Source: an uncultured Acidimicrobiaceae bacterium (GTDB taxonomy: Bacteria > Actinomycetota > Acidimicrobiia > Acidimicrobiales > MedAcidi-G1). From it: a DNA stretch of 44,266 nt. Each line of letters opens with the position of its first letter. Position 1 is the stretch's first letter. Position numbers and translations under genes: made by a program. The notes beneath the pieces were generated by a model, which saw only the letters and a program-made list of their open reading frames with translations, was not told where the DNA came from and did no database searches. Shown here in pieces: positions 16,963 to 25,694 of this stretch. Location of the stretch: NCBI GenBank assembly GCA_913030665.1, contig CAJWFS010000009.1, positions 1 to 44,266 on the forward strand. Direction: 5' to 3'.

Positions 16963-17435
16963 GAGAAGACCTCCCGCCGGAGCCGCTCGTCGAGTCGACT
17001 GAGGCCGGCGATGGCCTCGGAGCGGTCCAGGGCGTACATGCAGTGCACGTACAGCCAGCCGCCGTCGTCGGAGACGTCCACGACCAGGGTTCCGGGCGTG
17101 AGCGTGATGCAGTTGGCCAGGACGGTCGTCTGGAAGTCGTCCAGGTCGTCCACCGGGTATCTCAGGATGCGCGGCGTCTGGCTGAACCCGGGGGTCATGA
17201 TCTCGCGGGCGATCTGCAGGTTGGACCGGATCAAGATGGTCAGGAAGTACACCCCGAACCGCAGCATCCGGAGTGCCCGGCGGCCATGGTTCGGATGCGC
17301 CGTGCCGAGGTCGTAGACCGAGACCACGATGAAGCCCAGGACCAGGCCGACCAGGATGCCCGGCCAGGTGTGGTTACCGGACCACGACAGGTAGAGCACC
17401 GCCAGCGCCATGTCGAAGCCCAGTCGGCGGATCAT
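16956..17435 (-). CDS. mrpE: Mrp Na+/H+ antiporter subunit E
   Basis: 159 residues with N-terminal membrane helices (GILVGLVLGFIVVSVY and FGVYFLTILIRSNLQIA) and a soluble C-terminal part containing LANCITLTPGTLVVDVSDDG and LYVHCMYALD, the hallmark stretch of MrpE. The frame is open further upstream, but the ATG at 17435 shares a base with the mrpD stop (TGATG) and gives the normal length. The internal VHCM Cys is shared by many members. Confidence 0.93.
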   Translation of the reverse strand: MIRRLGFDMALAVLYLSWSGNHTWPGILVGLVLGFIVVSVYDLGTAHPNHGRRALRMLRFGVYFLTILIRSNLQIAREIMTPGFSQTPRILRYPVDDLDDFQTTVLANCITLTPGTLVVDVSDDGGWLYVHCMYALDRSEAIAGLSRLDERLRREVFSW

Positions 17436-18997
17436 CAGCCCCCACCCCCGGATGCGGTCAGCACGGAACCGGCAGCCAGCGGGTCCACGGCCCTGATGTA
17501 GGTGGTGGGATCGGTGAGCTGTTCCGCGGCGTGGAACGCGATGTCGTAGATGGGTTCTGCGGCCAGGCCGATGAGCACCGCCGCCACCACGAGGATCCCG
17601 ATGCCCGTGTGGGCGGCACGGAGGCAGCGGACGCGCCCGCTGGCATCGCCACCCCGGTTCATGCGCGGGCCTGATTCCGGCGACCAGAACCCCTGGGTCC
17701 AGATCTTCAGCATGGAGAGCAGCGTCAACCATCCGGTCACCAGGCCGATGGCCGAGAGCCACCAGTTCGCGGTCCAGCCCGCCCTGATGATGACCAGCTT
17801 GCCGAAGAAGCCGCTCAGTGGCGGCACCCCGACCAGGCTCAGCGCCGCCACGAAGAACGCCACCCCCAGCCAGCGGTGGCGTTTCAGGAGGCCGCCGATC
17901 TCGTCCAGGTCGTCCGATCCGGCGTGGCGTTCCATGACCCCGCAGCACAGGAACAGGGAGCTCTTCACCACCATGTGCTGGATCATGTAGTACAACGCGC
18001 CCGCCAGGCCGACGGTCGTCATCATCGAGATGCCGAACACCATGTAGCCCACCTGGCTGATTACGTGCACGGCCAGGATCCGCCGGACGTTGTGCTGCGA
18101 CACGGCGCCCAGCACCCCCAGAAGCATGGTTGCCCCGGCCGACACGGCGAGGATCGGCAGCACCACGTCGCGGGCGTCTCCTGCCGCGAATACCAGTGGG
18201 AACGTTCGCAGTACCGCGTACACGCCGACCTTGGTCAGCAGGCCGCTGAACAGTGCGGCGATGGAGATCGGGCAGGTGTGGTACGTGTCCGGTAGCCAGA
18301 ACCAGAGCGGGAAGAAGGCCCCCTTCAGGCCGAAGACCACCAGCAGCATGACCGACAGGCCGGTGAACCCCGTCGGGAGGGGTACCCCGGCGTTGGACCG
18401 GTCGGCCACGAACCGGGCCAGGTCGGCGATGTTGAGGGTGCCGGTCATCCCGTAGACGAGGCCGGCGGTGATCACGAACACGGTCGAGGCCACCAGGTTC
18501 AGCAGCAGATACTTGTAGGCCTGCGTCATCTGCCTACGGGTCCGGCCTATGGCCAGCAGTCCGTAGGAGGCCATCAGCATGATCTCGAAGGCCACGAACA
18601 GGTTGAACAGGTCACCGGTCAAAAAGCTCTGGTTCACGCCGACGATCAGGAGCTGCATGAGCGGATGGAAGTAGCGCCGTTCGGTGCTGGGCTCGACCAT
18701 GGAGAAGCCGTGGACGTAGCAGGCGATCGTCACCAGCAGGCCGGCGCACAGCAGCAGGCCAGAGAGGCTGTCGAAGACCAGCGTGATCCCGAACGGCGCC
18801 GGCCAGGCACCCATCTGCGAGACCATCACCTCGCCGTCGCGTATCCGGACCAGCCATGACAGGGCCAGCACCAGCATCGAGCAGAGGCTCACCAGGCCCA
18901 GAATCCGCTGGGGGACCGGCCGACGGACAAGGGCGACGGTGGCCAGGCTGGTGGCCAGCGGGATCACCACCAGGAGGCCGAGTAGGTCGTTGGTCAC
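17435..18997 (-). CDS. mrpD: Mrp Na+/H+ antiporter subunit D (proton-pumping type)
   Basis: A 520-residue homologue of NADH dehydrogenase subunits ND2/ND4/ND5 with about 14 membrane helices. Marks include FEIMLMASYGLLAIG (conserved Glu), GLKGAFFPLWFWLPDTY (conserved Lys), LFSGLLTKVGVYA and VGVPPLSGFFGKL. These residues line the proton path in the family. The GTG overlaps the mrpC stop (GTGA), with GGAGGTGA ahead of it as ribosome site. Confidence 0.96.
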   Translation of the reverse strand: MTNDLLGLLVVIPLATSLATVALVRRPVPQRILGLVSLCSMLVLALSWLVRIRDGEVMVSQMGAWPAPFGITLVFDSLSGLLLCAGLLVTIACYVHGFSMVEPSTERRYFHPLMQLLIVGVNQSFLTGDLFNLFVAFEIMLMASYGLLAIGRTRRQMTQAYKYLLLNLVASTVFVITAGLVYGMTGTLNIADLARFVADRSNAGVPLPTGFTGLSVMLLVVFGLKGAFFPLWFWLPDTYHTCPISIAALFSGLLTKVGVYAVLRTFPLVFAAGDARDVVLPILAVSAGATMLLGVLGAVSQHNVRRILAVHVISQVGYMVFGISMMTTVGLAGALYYMIQHMVVKSSLFLCCGVMERHAGSDDLDEIGGLLKRHRWLGVAFFVAALSLVGVPPLSGFFGKLVIIRAGWTANWWLSAIGLVTGWLTLLSMLKIWTQGFWSPESGPRMNRGGDASGRVRCLRAAHTGIGILVVAAVLIGLAAEPIYDIAFHAAEQLTDPTTYIRAVDPLAAGSVLTASGGGG

Positions 18998-19371
18998 CGG
19001 TCACCTCCGGCGCGGCCGCCATCGGGGCGATCCTCGGTCGCCAACTCGTCCACGTTGATCGTCCCGGTGCGTCTGGCCGTGACGATGAGGAGGGTCAGGA
19101 GGAAGCCCATGACGGCGAAGTTGATGACGATGGCCGTCAGGATCAGTGCCTGGGGGAGCGGATCCACGAGGTCGGCCACACCCAGGATCGGGGGGTTCCG
19201 GAGCCCGCCGTCGGCTAGGACCGGCGACCCGCTCATGGCGATGATGGACAGGTTGGCGCCGTGGCCGAGGGCGAACACCCCCATGGCCACCGACTTCAGC
19301 TCGCGCGACAGCATCAGGTAGACGCTGACCGTCACCAGGACTGCCACGCATATGGCCAGGACGGTGGTCAC
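18994..19371 (-). CDS. mrpC: Mrp Na+/H+ antiporter subunit C
   Basis: 125 residues, a homologue of NuoK with three membrane helices: AICVAVLVTVSVYLML, MGVFALGHGANLSII and DPLPQALILTAIVINFAV. The DPLPQALILTAIVI motif is diagnostic. The frame is open to 19908, but the GTG at 19371 overlaps the mrpB stop by four bases and gives the family's length and N-terminus. Confidence 0.94.
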   Translation of the reverse strand: MTTVLAICVAVLVTVSVYLMLSRELKSVAMGVFALGHGANLSIIAMSGSPVLADGGLRNPPILGVADLVDPLPQALILTAIVINFAVMGFLLTLLIVTARRTGTINVDELATEDRPDGGRAGGDR

Positions 19372-19793
19372 CGGTCCAGCTCCTCGCCCAGCCGGCTGAT
19401 CATCCCCACGGCCACCCCCACGACCACGAGCAGTAGGCCCAGGTCGAATGCCATGGACGACACCAGGTGGACTTCGCTGCCACCTAGGTGCAGGGTGGTG
19501 GAGGCCGAGCGCAGGAGCGGCTGGCCGAACAGCAGCGGCAGGCTGGCCACCGCTCCGGCGAGGCCCAGGCCGACGAACACCAACCACCGGGGGTGGACGG
19601 GCAGGAGGCGGTGGAACGCCCTGTCGCCGTACGACATCCGGTAGGTGCAGAAGCCCACCGAGGCGATGAGTCCTGCTATGAAGCCCCCGCCCGGCCCGTT
19701 GTGGCCCTTCAACGCCGCATAGGCGGCGTAGAGGAATGTCAGCGGGAGGATGAACCGGACCGCGGTCTGCAGGATCAGCGACGACATCCTCAT
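19368..19793 (-). CDS. mrpB: Mrp Na+/H+ antiporter subunit B
   Basis: 141 residues and four membrane helices. LILQTAVRFILPLTFLYAAY and GHNGPGGGFIAGLIAS are typical of MnhB/MrpB; LVSSMAFDLGLLLVVVGVAV forms the last helix. It overlaps mrpA and mrpC by four bases at each end. Confidence 0.95.
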   Translation of the reverse strand: MRMSSLILQTAVRFILPLTFLYAAYAALKGHNGPGGGFIAGLIASVGFCTYRMSYGDRAFHRLLPVHPRWLVFVGLGLAGAVASLPLLFGQPLLRSASTTLHLGGSEVHLVSSMAFDLGLLLVVVGVAVGMISRLGEELDR

Positions 19794-22255
19794 GGCTGCG
19801 CCCCCTGTCCGGTGTCGACCGCCAGGTCCTCCTCCTCACGGTGGCGACGCCGACCGGGGAGCATTGACCAGACGCCGAGTACGGCGGTAGCCAGGACCGT
19901 GATCTCACCGAGGGTGTCGAATCCGCGGAAGTCCACGAGGATCACGTTGACCACGTTGCGGCCCTCGCCACCCCGGCCGTCGGTCATCTCGGAACCTTCG
20001 AGGCTGTGCGCCTCGAAGAACTTCCCGAGGGTCGGGGCGTCCTCGGCCCGGTTGTCGACGGCGTGCCCGGCCAGCAGGGTCATCCAGCCGATCGAGATGC
20101 CGACCACGGACGCCAGGGCCAGGCGCGGCAGCACCCGGATCCTGGGCCGGTGGTCCGGTCGTGGCAGGAGGCGCAGCACCAGCAGGAACAGGATCACCGA
20201 GATGATCTCGAACATGAGTTGTGTGAGGGCCAGGTCCGGCGCCTGGTAGACGAGGTAGAGGCCGACCACGGCGAAGCCGCTGGCTCCGAGCACCAGCACC
20301 CTCACGACGCGTTCGGTGACCATCGGGAGGGCGATGGCAGCGGCGCACACGACGGCGCCCAGGAGCAGCCCGGCCGGGTACTCGAACGGGTCCATGCCCG
20401 CCGGTGGGCGCAGCATCGCCGGGTCAGCCCAGGCGGCCCAGCCGATGCAGAGGGTGAGTACCGAGAAGACAACCGCCAGGTAGTGGCGCAGGTGGCCCGT
20501 CTGGAGCGAGTGGAAGAGGCGGTGGCCGCCCCGCAGGATGCCCCGGTAGGTGGCCGGCCAGATCCGGGCGTGGACGTCCACCAGGTCCCCGCGCATCCAC
20601 CTTGAGAACCCGAGCGCCGTTCCGGCGCCGATCGCCACCATCGACATGAGGAGCGGCATTCCCGGGTGGAGAAACGGCTCCCAGGCCCACGGAAGGCCGT
20701 CGGCGAACGCTTCGTCGTGGACGTTCGCCTCGATCCCGCTGAATGTCCGGTTCCAGAGCGTCGGGACGAGGCCACCCAGATACTGGAGTGCTATCAGGGC
20801 GGCTGCCGGGGCCCAGAGCATGAATGACCAGGAGTCGGGTTCGCGATGGGTGGCGTCAGGCGTCTCCGAGGCATCGCCGGCCCCGGAGCGGAGGCCGAAC
20901 ACGGTGGCGGCCAGGCGCACGAAGATGGCCACGTTGCATGCCGCAGCGGCGATCGCCATGACCCCCACGACCGCCAGGAGCGGGTGCGCCGCGGTGGCGT
21001 GGTCGGTGGCTGCGAAGAAGAGTTCCTTGGCGATGAAGCTGACCGTTCCCGGACCACCGGCCAGCGCGTAGCCGCTGAGCAGCAGGACCGCCGCCGCAGC
21101 CTTCGTCCCTGCGCCGGGTCGGTTCCACAGCCCGTGGAGTTGGGCTACGCGCGTGGACCCGACCAGGTGTGCCAGCGCCCCGACGACGAGGAACAGGGGT
21201 GCCTTGTAGAGGGCGTGGCTGGCGATCTGCGTGAGGTCCCAGTGGATGGTCCCGACGCCTTCGGCCGTCGAGGCTCCGCCGAGGCCGTACATGGCGACCA
21301 GCAGGCCGAGGTGGCTCACTGTCGTGTAGGCGAACATCCGCTTCAGGTTGTCTTGGCTGAGGGCCAGCACCGCCCCGAGCAGCATGGTGACAGCGCCGAT
21401 CGACACCAGCAGGGGCAGCCAGAGGGCCAGGGCCCCGAAGGCCGGGAGCATGCGCCCCAGAAGGAACACCCCGGCCTTCACCATCGTCGCCGAGTGCAGG
21501 TAGGCGGACACCGGTGTCGGGGCCTTCATGGCACCCGGCAGCCAGTCGTGGAGGGGCCACTGGGCGCTTTTGGTCGCGGCGCCGACGAACATCAGCACGA
21601 AAGCCGCCACCACGGTGCCGTCGTGGCTGATGGTGGCCGCCTCGGCCATGAGGCGGCTCCAACGCCATATGCCGGTGTGGCCACCGAAGAGAAGGATCCC
21701 TCCGAGCAGGGCCAGTCCGCCCAGGCCCGTGGTGAAGAACGCCTGCATGGCCCGCTTCCCGGCGTCGGCGTCGTCACGGTCCCAACCGATCAGGAGGAAG
21801 GAGCTGACCGATGTCATCTCCCAGAAGAGCACGGTCAGCAGCAGGTGGTCGGCCAGGACCACCCCCAGCATGGCGCTGGTGAAGAACCCGAGCGTGGGGA
21901 AGAAGCGGGCCAGCGATGCAGCGTCGTGTCCGAAGTAGGCGCGCGCGTACGGCACCACGATGACGCCCATGCCGGCGATGAGGAGGGCGAAGAAGGAGCC
22001 CAGGCCGTCGACCAGGAAGCTGATGTCCAGGTTCAGGCTCGGCACCCACGGGATGGTGCCGGTCGGCGTGTCGGCGGGGCTCACGCCGTTTCGTCCCAGG
22101 TGGATCGCCACGAGGACCACGGATGCGACCGGTCCAGCGGTCGCCAGTGACAGACGGGTGAGCTTTCGGGCATCCGGGAGGAGCATCGTGGCCAGCCCGG
22201 CCAGGGCGGGAGCGCCCACGGCGACCAGGACGAGGTATGGGGAGGCTGTAACCAC
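19790..22255 (-). CDS. mrpA: Mrp Na+/H+ antiporter subunit A
   Basis: 821-residue large subunit, homologous to NuoL plus NuoJ-like parts. Marks: FWEMTSVSSFLLIGWD (conserved Glu), KSAQWPLHDWLPGAMKAPTP, SAYLHSATMVKAGVFLL and SFIAKELFFAATDHA; then APDLALTQLMFEIISVILFL, which belongs to the MrpA C-terminal domain. The last 100 residues, with NVVNVILVDFRGFDTLGEI, match the region sometimes annotated as an MrpB-like domain. First gene of a tightly overlapping seven-gene operon coding a Na+/H+ antiporter for pH and salt balance. CAGACT at 22263-22268 ends seven bases before the GTG and may be its -10 box. Confidence 0.95.
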   Translation of the reverse strand: MVTASPYLVLVAVGAPALAGLATMLLPDARKLTRLSLATAGPVASVVLVAIHLGRNGVSPADTPTGTIPWVPSLNLDISFLVDGLGSFFALLIAGMGVIVVPYARAYFGHDAASLARFFPTLGFFTSAMLGVVLADHLLLTVLFWEMTSVSSFLLIGWDRDDADAGKRAMQAFFTTGLGGLALLGGILLFGGHTGIWRWSRLMAEAATISHDGTVVAAFVLMFVGAATKSAQWPLHDWLPGAMKAPTPVSAYLHSATMVKAGVFLLGRMLPAFGALALWLPLLVSIGAVTMLLGAVLALSQDNLKRMFAYTTVSHLGLLVAMYGLGGASTAEGVGTIHWDLTQIASHALYKAPLFLVVGALAHLVGSTRVAQLHGLWNRPGAGTKAAAAVLLLSGYALAGGPGTVSFIAKELFFAATDHATAAHPLLAVVGVMAIAAAACNVAIFVRLAATVFGLRSGAGDASETPDATHREPDSWSFMLWAPAAALIALQYLGGLVPTLWNRTFSGIEANVHDEAFADGLPWAWEPFLHPGMPLLMSMVAIGAGTALGFSRWMRGDLVDVHARIWPATYRGILRGGHRLFHSLQTGHLRHYLAVVFSVLTLCIGWAAWADPAMLRPPAGMDPFEYPAGLLLGAVVCAAAIALPMVTERVVRVLVLGASGFAVVGLYLVYQAPDLALTQLMFEIISVILFLLVLRLLPRPDHRPRIRVLPRLALASVVGISIGWMTLLAGHAVDNRAEDAPTLGKFFEAHSLEGSEMTDGRGGEGRNVVNVILVDFRGFDTLGEITVLATAVLGVWSMLPGRRRHREEEDLAVDTGQGAQP

Positions 22256-22262
22256 GCCGGAC

Positions 22263-22268
22263 AGTCTG
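22263..22268 (-). promoter_or_regulatory. possible -10 element of the mrp operon
   Basis: On the minus strand CAGACT ends seven bases before the mrpA GTG. No ribosome site is seen. The same CAGACT with a six-base gap occurs before the GT4 gene at 34884. Confidence 0.35.
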
Positions 22269-22360
22269 GTCGGTAGGTCCGATGCTCCGGTGACAGGTCC
22301 CGTCAGCAGGCGGTCCCGGTGGCTGACCGCCTGCCAAGGCTGGTGCAGAGGGGGCCGTGG

Positions 22361-22366
22361 TATGTT
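22361..22366 (+). promoter_or_regulatory. -10 element for the micro-ORF/aldolase operon
   Basis: TATGTT ends six bases before an ATG at 22373. That places the transcription start at the first base of the micro-ORF, not of the aldolase gene. Confidence 0.5.
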
Positions 22367-22372
22367 CGCCCG

Positions 22373-22441
22373 ATGTCACAGGTGGAGGTATCGCAGAAGC
22401 AGGTTGCGGAGAGTTGGTTCGCAGCGGAAGGCATTCGATGA
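22373..22441 (+). CDS. 22-residue micro-ORF coupled to the aldolase gene
   Basis: ATG at 22373, 22 codons and a TGA at 22439-22441 that overlaps the ATG of the aldolase gene (ATGA). The peptide starts MSQVEVSQKQ and ends FAAEGIR. It is hydrophilic, has no membrane segment and resembles nothing I know. A TATGTT lies six bases upstream, so it looks like a leaderless reading frame whose translation would deliver ribosomes to the aldolase start. It may be a leader peptide or only a coupling device. It has no codon run that suggests classical attenuation. Confidence 0.5.
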   Translation: MSQVEVSQKQVAESWFAAEGIR

Positions 22442-23193
22442 CCGCCACCGATACGACCATCGCCGAACTGGACGAGGCTCAGGTCCGCGTTGACCTGGCC
22501 GCGGCCTTCCGGCTGGCCGCCCGGATGGACCTCCACGAGTCGGTGTCCAACCACTTCAGCGCCACGGTTTCGGCTGACGGGAGGCGGTTCCTCTGCAACC
22601 CGAGGTGGCGGCACTTTGGCCTCGTGACGGCCAGTGAGCTGCTCCTGCTGGACGCCGCCGACCCCTCCACGATGGATCGTCCGGATGCACCGGATCCTTC
22701 CGCCTGGTGCATACATGGCGCCATTCACGCACGGATCCCGACCGCGAGGGCCGTGCTGCACTGCCATCCGCCCTATGCCACAGCCATGTGCGGCCTGGTG
22801 GATCCGACGATTCCGCCTATCAACCAGGCAACGGCACGCTTCTGGGGTCGCACCGTCTACGACATGGAGATCGGAGGGCCACCCGACGATCCGGCTGAGG
22901 GCGCCCGGGTGGCCGATGCGATGGTTGGCAACTCGGTGATGATGATGGGCAACCACGGCGTGACGGTGGTTGGCGAGACCGTGGCCCACGCCTTTGAGGA
23001 GCTGTACTACCTAGAGCGAGCCTGTCGGGACGTCGTCCTGGCGCTCAGCACGGGCAGGCCACTGCGGGTCATGGACGATGCCCTGGCTTCCAGCATCGCC
23101 GAGATGTGGACCCGGTTCACCGACCAGGGCGTCGCCCACTTCGCCGAGCAGAAGGCGCTCCTGGACCGCCATGACCCCGGCTACCGGGACTGA
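22438..23193 (+). CDS. class II aldolase/adducin family protein
   Basis: A 251-residue protein of the fuculose-aldolase/adducin fold. Metal-binding His are in AVLHCHPPYATAM (H-x-H); GNHGVTVVGETVAHAFEELYYLE carries the later His region, and SVSNHFSATVS is near the start. These support a zinc-dependent aldol cleavage or decarboxylation. The start is the ATG at 22438, overlapping the micro-ORF stop; an upstream GTG at 22357 would begin before the predicted promoter. Neighbours (SnoaL-like and Rieske proteins) suggest a ring-compound pathway. Substrate unknown. Confidence 0.85.
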   Translation: MTATDTTIAELDEAQVRVDLAAAFRLAARMDLHESVSNHFSATVSADGRRFLCNPRWRHFGLVTASELLLLDAADPSTMDRPDAPDPSAWCIHGAIHARIPTARAVLHCHPPYATAMCGLVDPTIPPINQATARFWGRTVYDMEIGGPPDDPAEGARVADAMVGNSVMMMGNHGVTVVGETVAHAFEELYYLERACRDVVLALSTGRPLRVMDDALASSIAEMWTRFTDQGVAHFAEQKALLDRHDPGYRD

Positions 23194-23225
23194 CATGGCA
23201 GACGTCGGGGTCCCGGGAGAAGGCC

Positions 23226-23663
23226 GTGGCTGTCGTTCCGGGGGACGCTGACCGCCGGGCCGCCAACCGGGCGCTGTTGGAGCACGTCATCTCGTTGTAC
23301 GGCACCGACAGGGCTGGTGACCTGGCCAGGTGCTACACGCCGGACTGGGTGCTGGAGCTGCCCTTCTCCGACCCTCCCCGGGTCCTCCGGGGTGGTGCCG
23401 AGGTCCGGGAGTACCTGGCTTCCAAACTGGGCATCTTCGTCTTCACCCTCTCGCTCACGGCGGTGCACGAGTGCCTGGATCCGGACCTGCTGGTCGCCGA
23501 GTACGAGAGCGACGGACACGTGGCGCACACCGGCAAGCCCTACCGCAACGCCTACATCGCCCTCTGGCGGTTCCGTGACGGGAAGGTCTGCGGCGTGAAG
23601 GAGTTTCCCAACCCGATGGTCGCCGCCGAGGCTCTCATCCCCGGCGACGAGGAGGAGGAGTGA
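23226..23663 (+). CDS. SnoaL-like (NTF2-fold) protein
   Basis: 145 residues with the NTF2/SnoaL layout: an N-terminal helix pair (RALLEHVISLYGTDRAGDL), CYTPDWVLELPFSDP, VAEYESDGHVAHTGKPYRN and IALWRFRDGKVCGVKEFPNP. The cone-shaped fold serves as an isomerase, cyclase, dehydratase or simply a ligand-binding protein, so function cannot be assigned. GGGAGAAGG precedes the GTG. It overlaps the Rieske gene by GTGA, in one operon with the aldolase. Confidence 0.8.
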   Translation: MAVVPGDADRRAANRALLEHVISLYGTDRAGDLARCYTPDWVLELPFSDPPRVLRGGAEVREYLASKLGIFVFTLSLTAVHECLDPDLLVAEYESDGHVAHTGKPYRNAYIALWRFRDGKVCGVKEFPNPMVAAEALIPGDEEEE

Positions 23664-24487
23664 CGCCTCCCGAGGGCATTGCCCACCGGCCTCCGTTTCC
23701 GGTCGGATGGTTCGCCGTGGCCGCGCTGGACGAGATACCCGTCGGGGCGCTCATGCCCCTGGCCGCCTTCGGTCGTGACCTGGCGGTGGGCAGCGCCCCG
23801 GGCGGTCGGGCGCTGGTCACCGACTCGGTCTGCCCGCACCTCGGAGCGGACCTTGCCGCAGGAGGACGAATCGACGACGGCCAGGTGGTCTGCCCGCTGC
23901 ACGAGTGGTGCTTCAGCCACGCAGGTGCCTGCGTCTCGAGTGGTTCCGAACCGCTGCCGGCTGCCATCAGCCTCCGTGTCTGGCCCACCGAGGTGGTCGG
24001 TGGCACTGTGTTGGCCTTCAACGGTCGAGACGGCGAGGTGCCCGCTGCAGGCCCACCGGACCTGACATCCGGTGGGGGCGGGGAGGACCGGGTGGGGGGC
24101 CGCGATGGCCACCCCGAGGACGTGGTCGTCGACCTCCTGCTCGCCGCCGGGGTCAACGACGGGACGGCCGATGGCGACAGATGGTCGACGAGGGCCGGTG
24201 ACGGGGCCACGGTCGTCGTCCATGGTCCGGGCACCATCGAGCACTGTCGCTTGAACGGAACCACTGACGTGGTGTACGTGACCCCGGTCGACGGCTTCGC
24301 GGTGCTGGTGCGTTCCGTCGGTCCGGTGCCGGGCATCGCCACGGCTTCCGACCGTCCTGCGTCCGCTGCGACCGGCGACCTGCCCGGGTTCCGCTCCTGG
24401 TACCGGCGCTTCGACGCTTCGTCCGCACCCCGGCCCAGACCGGTCAGGTCAGGTCGGCGGAATCGACGGGACGCCCCGGCCGGTTGA
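23660..24487 (+). CDS. Rieske [2Fe-2S] protein with non-canonical C-terminal half
   Basis: 275 residues. The N-terminal 110 hold a complete Rieske domain: CPHLGA (Cys58, His60) and CPLHEW (Cys78, His81), with PVGWFAVAALDEIPVG as in ring-hydroxylating and KshA-like oxygenases. The rest is shorter than an oxygenase catalytic domain. It has a Gly-rich linker (about 130-150), and I do not find the D/E-x3-D-x2-H-x4-H iron site. It may be an electron carrier or a degenerated oxygenase. The tail is Arg/Pro-rich. It is translationally coupled to the SnoaL-like gene. Confidence 0.8.
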   Translation: MTPPEGIAHRPPFPVGWFAVAALDEIPVGALMPLAAFGRDLAVGSAPGGRALVTDSVCPHLGADLAAGGRIDDGQVVCPLHEWCFSHAGACVSSGSEPLPAAISLRVWPTEVVGGTVLAFNGRDGEVPAAGPPDLTSGGGGEDRVGGRDGHPEDVVVDLLLAAGVNDGTADGDRWSTRAGDGATVVVHGPGTIEHCRLNGTTDVVYVTPVDGFAVLVRSVGPVPGIATASDRPASAATGDLPGFRSWYRRFDASSAPRPRPVRSGRRNRRDAPAG

Positions 24488-24494
24488 ACCGGGA

Positions 24495-25625
24495 TCAGTC
24501 AGTACGGGCGACGAAGCCCTCCATGCCATAGGGCCTGTACGGGCCGACGCAGAGTTGTTCCAGGACCCCGATCCCCACCCGGTCGCCCATGGTGGCCCGG
24601 ACCAGGTGCTGGCAGTGCTGGTTTTCGAACGCCTGGTCGTCAACGGTTTCCATGTCCCACTTCTCCGAAGCCATGGCCAGATCGCCCTTCCATGCACCGT
24701 GGCCCCATTCGGGGTGGTGGTAGCCGATGCCCTTCATCCTGAAGGTGAAGATCTTCTCCAGGTGGAACTCGTGGAGGGTCCCGTCGTCCACCGCGACGAA
24801 GGACATGTCCGCCGTGTGCGCCATCCGGCTGCCGTCCTCGAACTGCAGGCGGTGCTCGTGTGACCGCATGTGCCGGGCGGCCGGGTCCTCGATGCCGGGC
24901 AGGTCCTCGAGGGTGTCGTAGGTGGGTAGGAGCGCCCCGACGCTGGACAGCGGTCGGCCCAGCGAGTCCTCGAATAATTGGTAGTGCACGCAGATGTCGT
25001 CGAAGTTGAGCGGCGCCCACAGGAAGAACATGGAGTTCCGGGCCGGGGGAGCCGGCGCTCCGCGTCTGTCACCTCCGTCGAGGGGACGGATGCCCCAAGA
25101 GCGGTCCTTGGTCCCCCGGGTGGTGGCCGGGTCGAACTCGATCCTCCGGCCGTTGAACTGGATCCAACCGGACCACCGGCCCAACTGCGTGAAGCGTGTG
25201 GTGTCCATGACCCGGCGGATGTCGCCGCCCCAGTAGTGGCGGGGTTCTTCGACGTTGCCGGTCCGACCCTCGAAGGTCAGGTCGCAGGAGAAGTCGGTCT
25301 CGTTCTCCTCCAACACGATCCGACAGGAGCGCATGGGTTCCAGGATCTCGATACGGAACGGCCCGACCTGCTGGTCGGCGGGGTCACCCTCGGCCCTGCA
25401 CGAGGCGTGGAAGGCGTGCTGCACGCCGTCGATGGCGATGCTGATCCCGCAGTCCCGGATTCCGAGGTGCGGGTAGTGGGCCGTGCCGATGCCCAGGTAC
25501 ATGTCGCCGGCGGTGGAGTAGCAGTTGAACCAGTACCGCTCGTAGACGTCCTTGTCGCTGGATGCAGGCGTGGCCAGCGGGTCGGGGGTCTGGTGGATCG
25601 GGTAGTCGTCGAACTTCGAGAGCAC
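24495..25625 (-). CDS. lipocalin-like conserved protein (DUF7064/DUF7065-like)
   Basis: A 376-residue soluble protein of a family seen in mycobacteria and sphingomonads. It looks like two beta-barrel halves, as in CrtC/AttH-type proteins. The recognisable block is GRWSGWIQFNGRRIEF, followed by TRGTKDRSWGIRP; MFFLWAPLNFDDICVHYQLFE starts the second half. Trp, Tyr and His are common, as in ligand-binding barrels. The role is unknown, though such genes often lie near steroid or aromatic catabolic genes. GTG start with AAGGAG 11 bases upstream. It ends seven bases from the facing Rieske gene and follows the decarboxylase-like gene. Confidence 0.75.
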   Translation of the reverse strand: MLSKFDDYPIHQTPDPLATPASSDKDVYERYWFNCYSTAGDMYLGIGTAHYPHLGIRDCGISIAIDGVQHAFHASCRAEGDPADQQVGPFRIEILEPMRSCRIVLEENETDFSCDLTFEGRTGNVEEPRHYWGGDIRRVMDTTRFTQLGRWSGWIQFNGRRIEFDPATTRGTKDRSWGIRPLDGGDRRGAPAPPARNSMFFLWAPLNFDDICVHYQLFEDSLGRPLSSVGALLPTYDTLEDLPGIEDPAARHMRSHEHRLQFEDGSRMAHTADMSFVAVDDGTLHEFHLEKIFTFRMKGIGYHHPEWGHGAWKGDLAMASEKWDMETVDDQAFENQHCQHLVRATMGDRVGIGVLEQLCVGPYRPYGMEGFVARTD

Positions 25626-25694
25626 GGGTGGTGGCTCCTTGGTGGGTCGGGGTCCTTGTGGGCTACCGGGTCGGGTGGGCCATGGTTCGGTCGG

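Noticed and set aside
22357-22437. Longer form of the aldolase starting at a GTG
   Set aside because: That start lies before the predicted -10 box at 22361, and the extra residues are not conserved-looking; the ATG at 22438 overlaps the micro-ORF stop.
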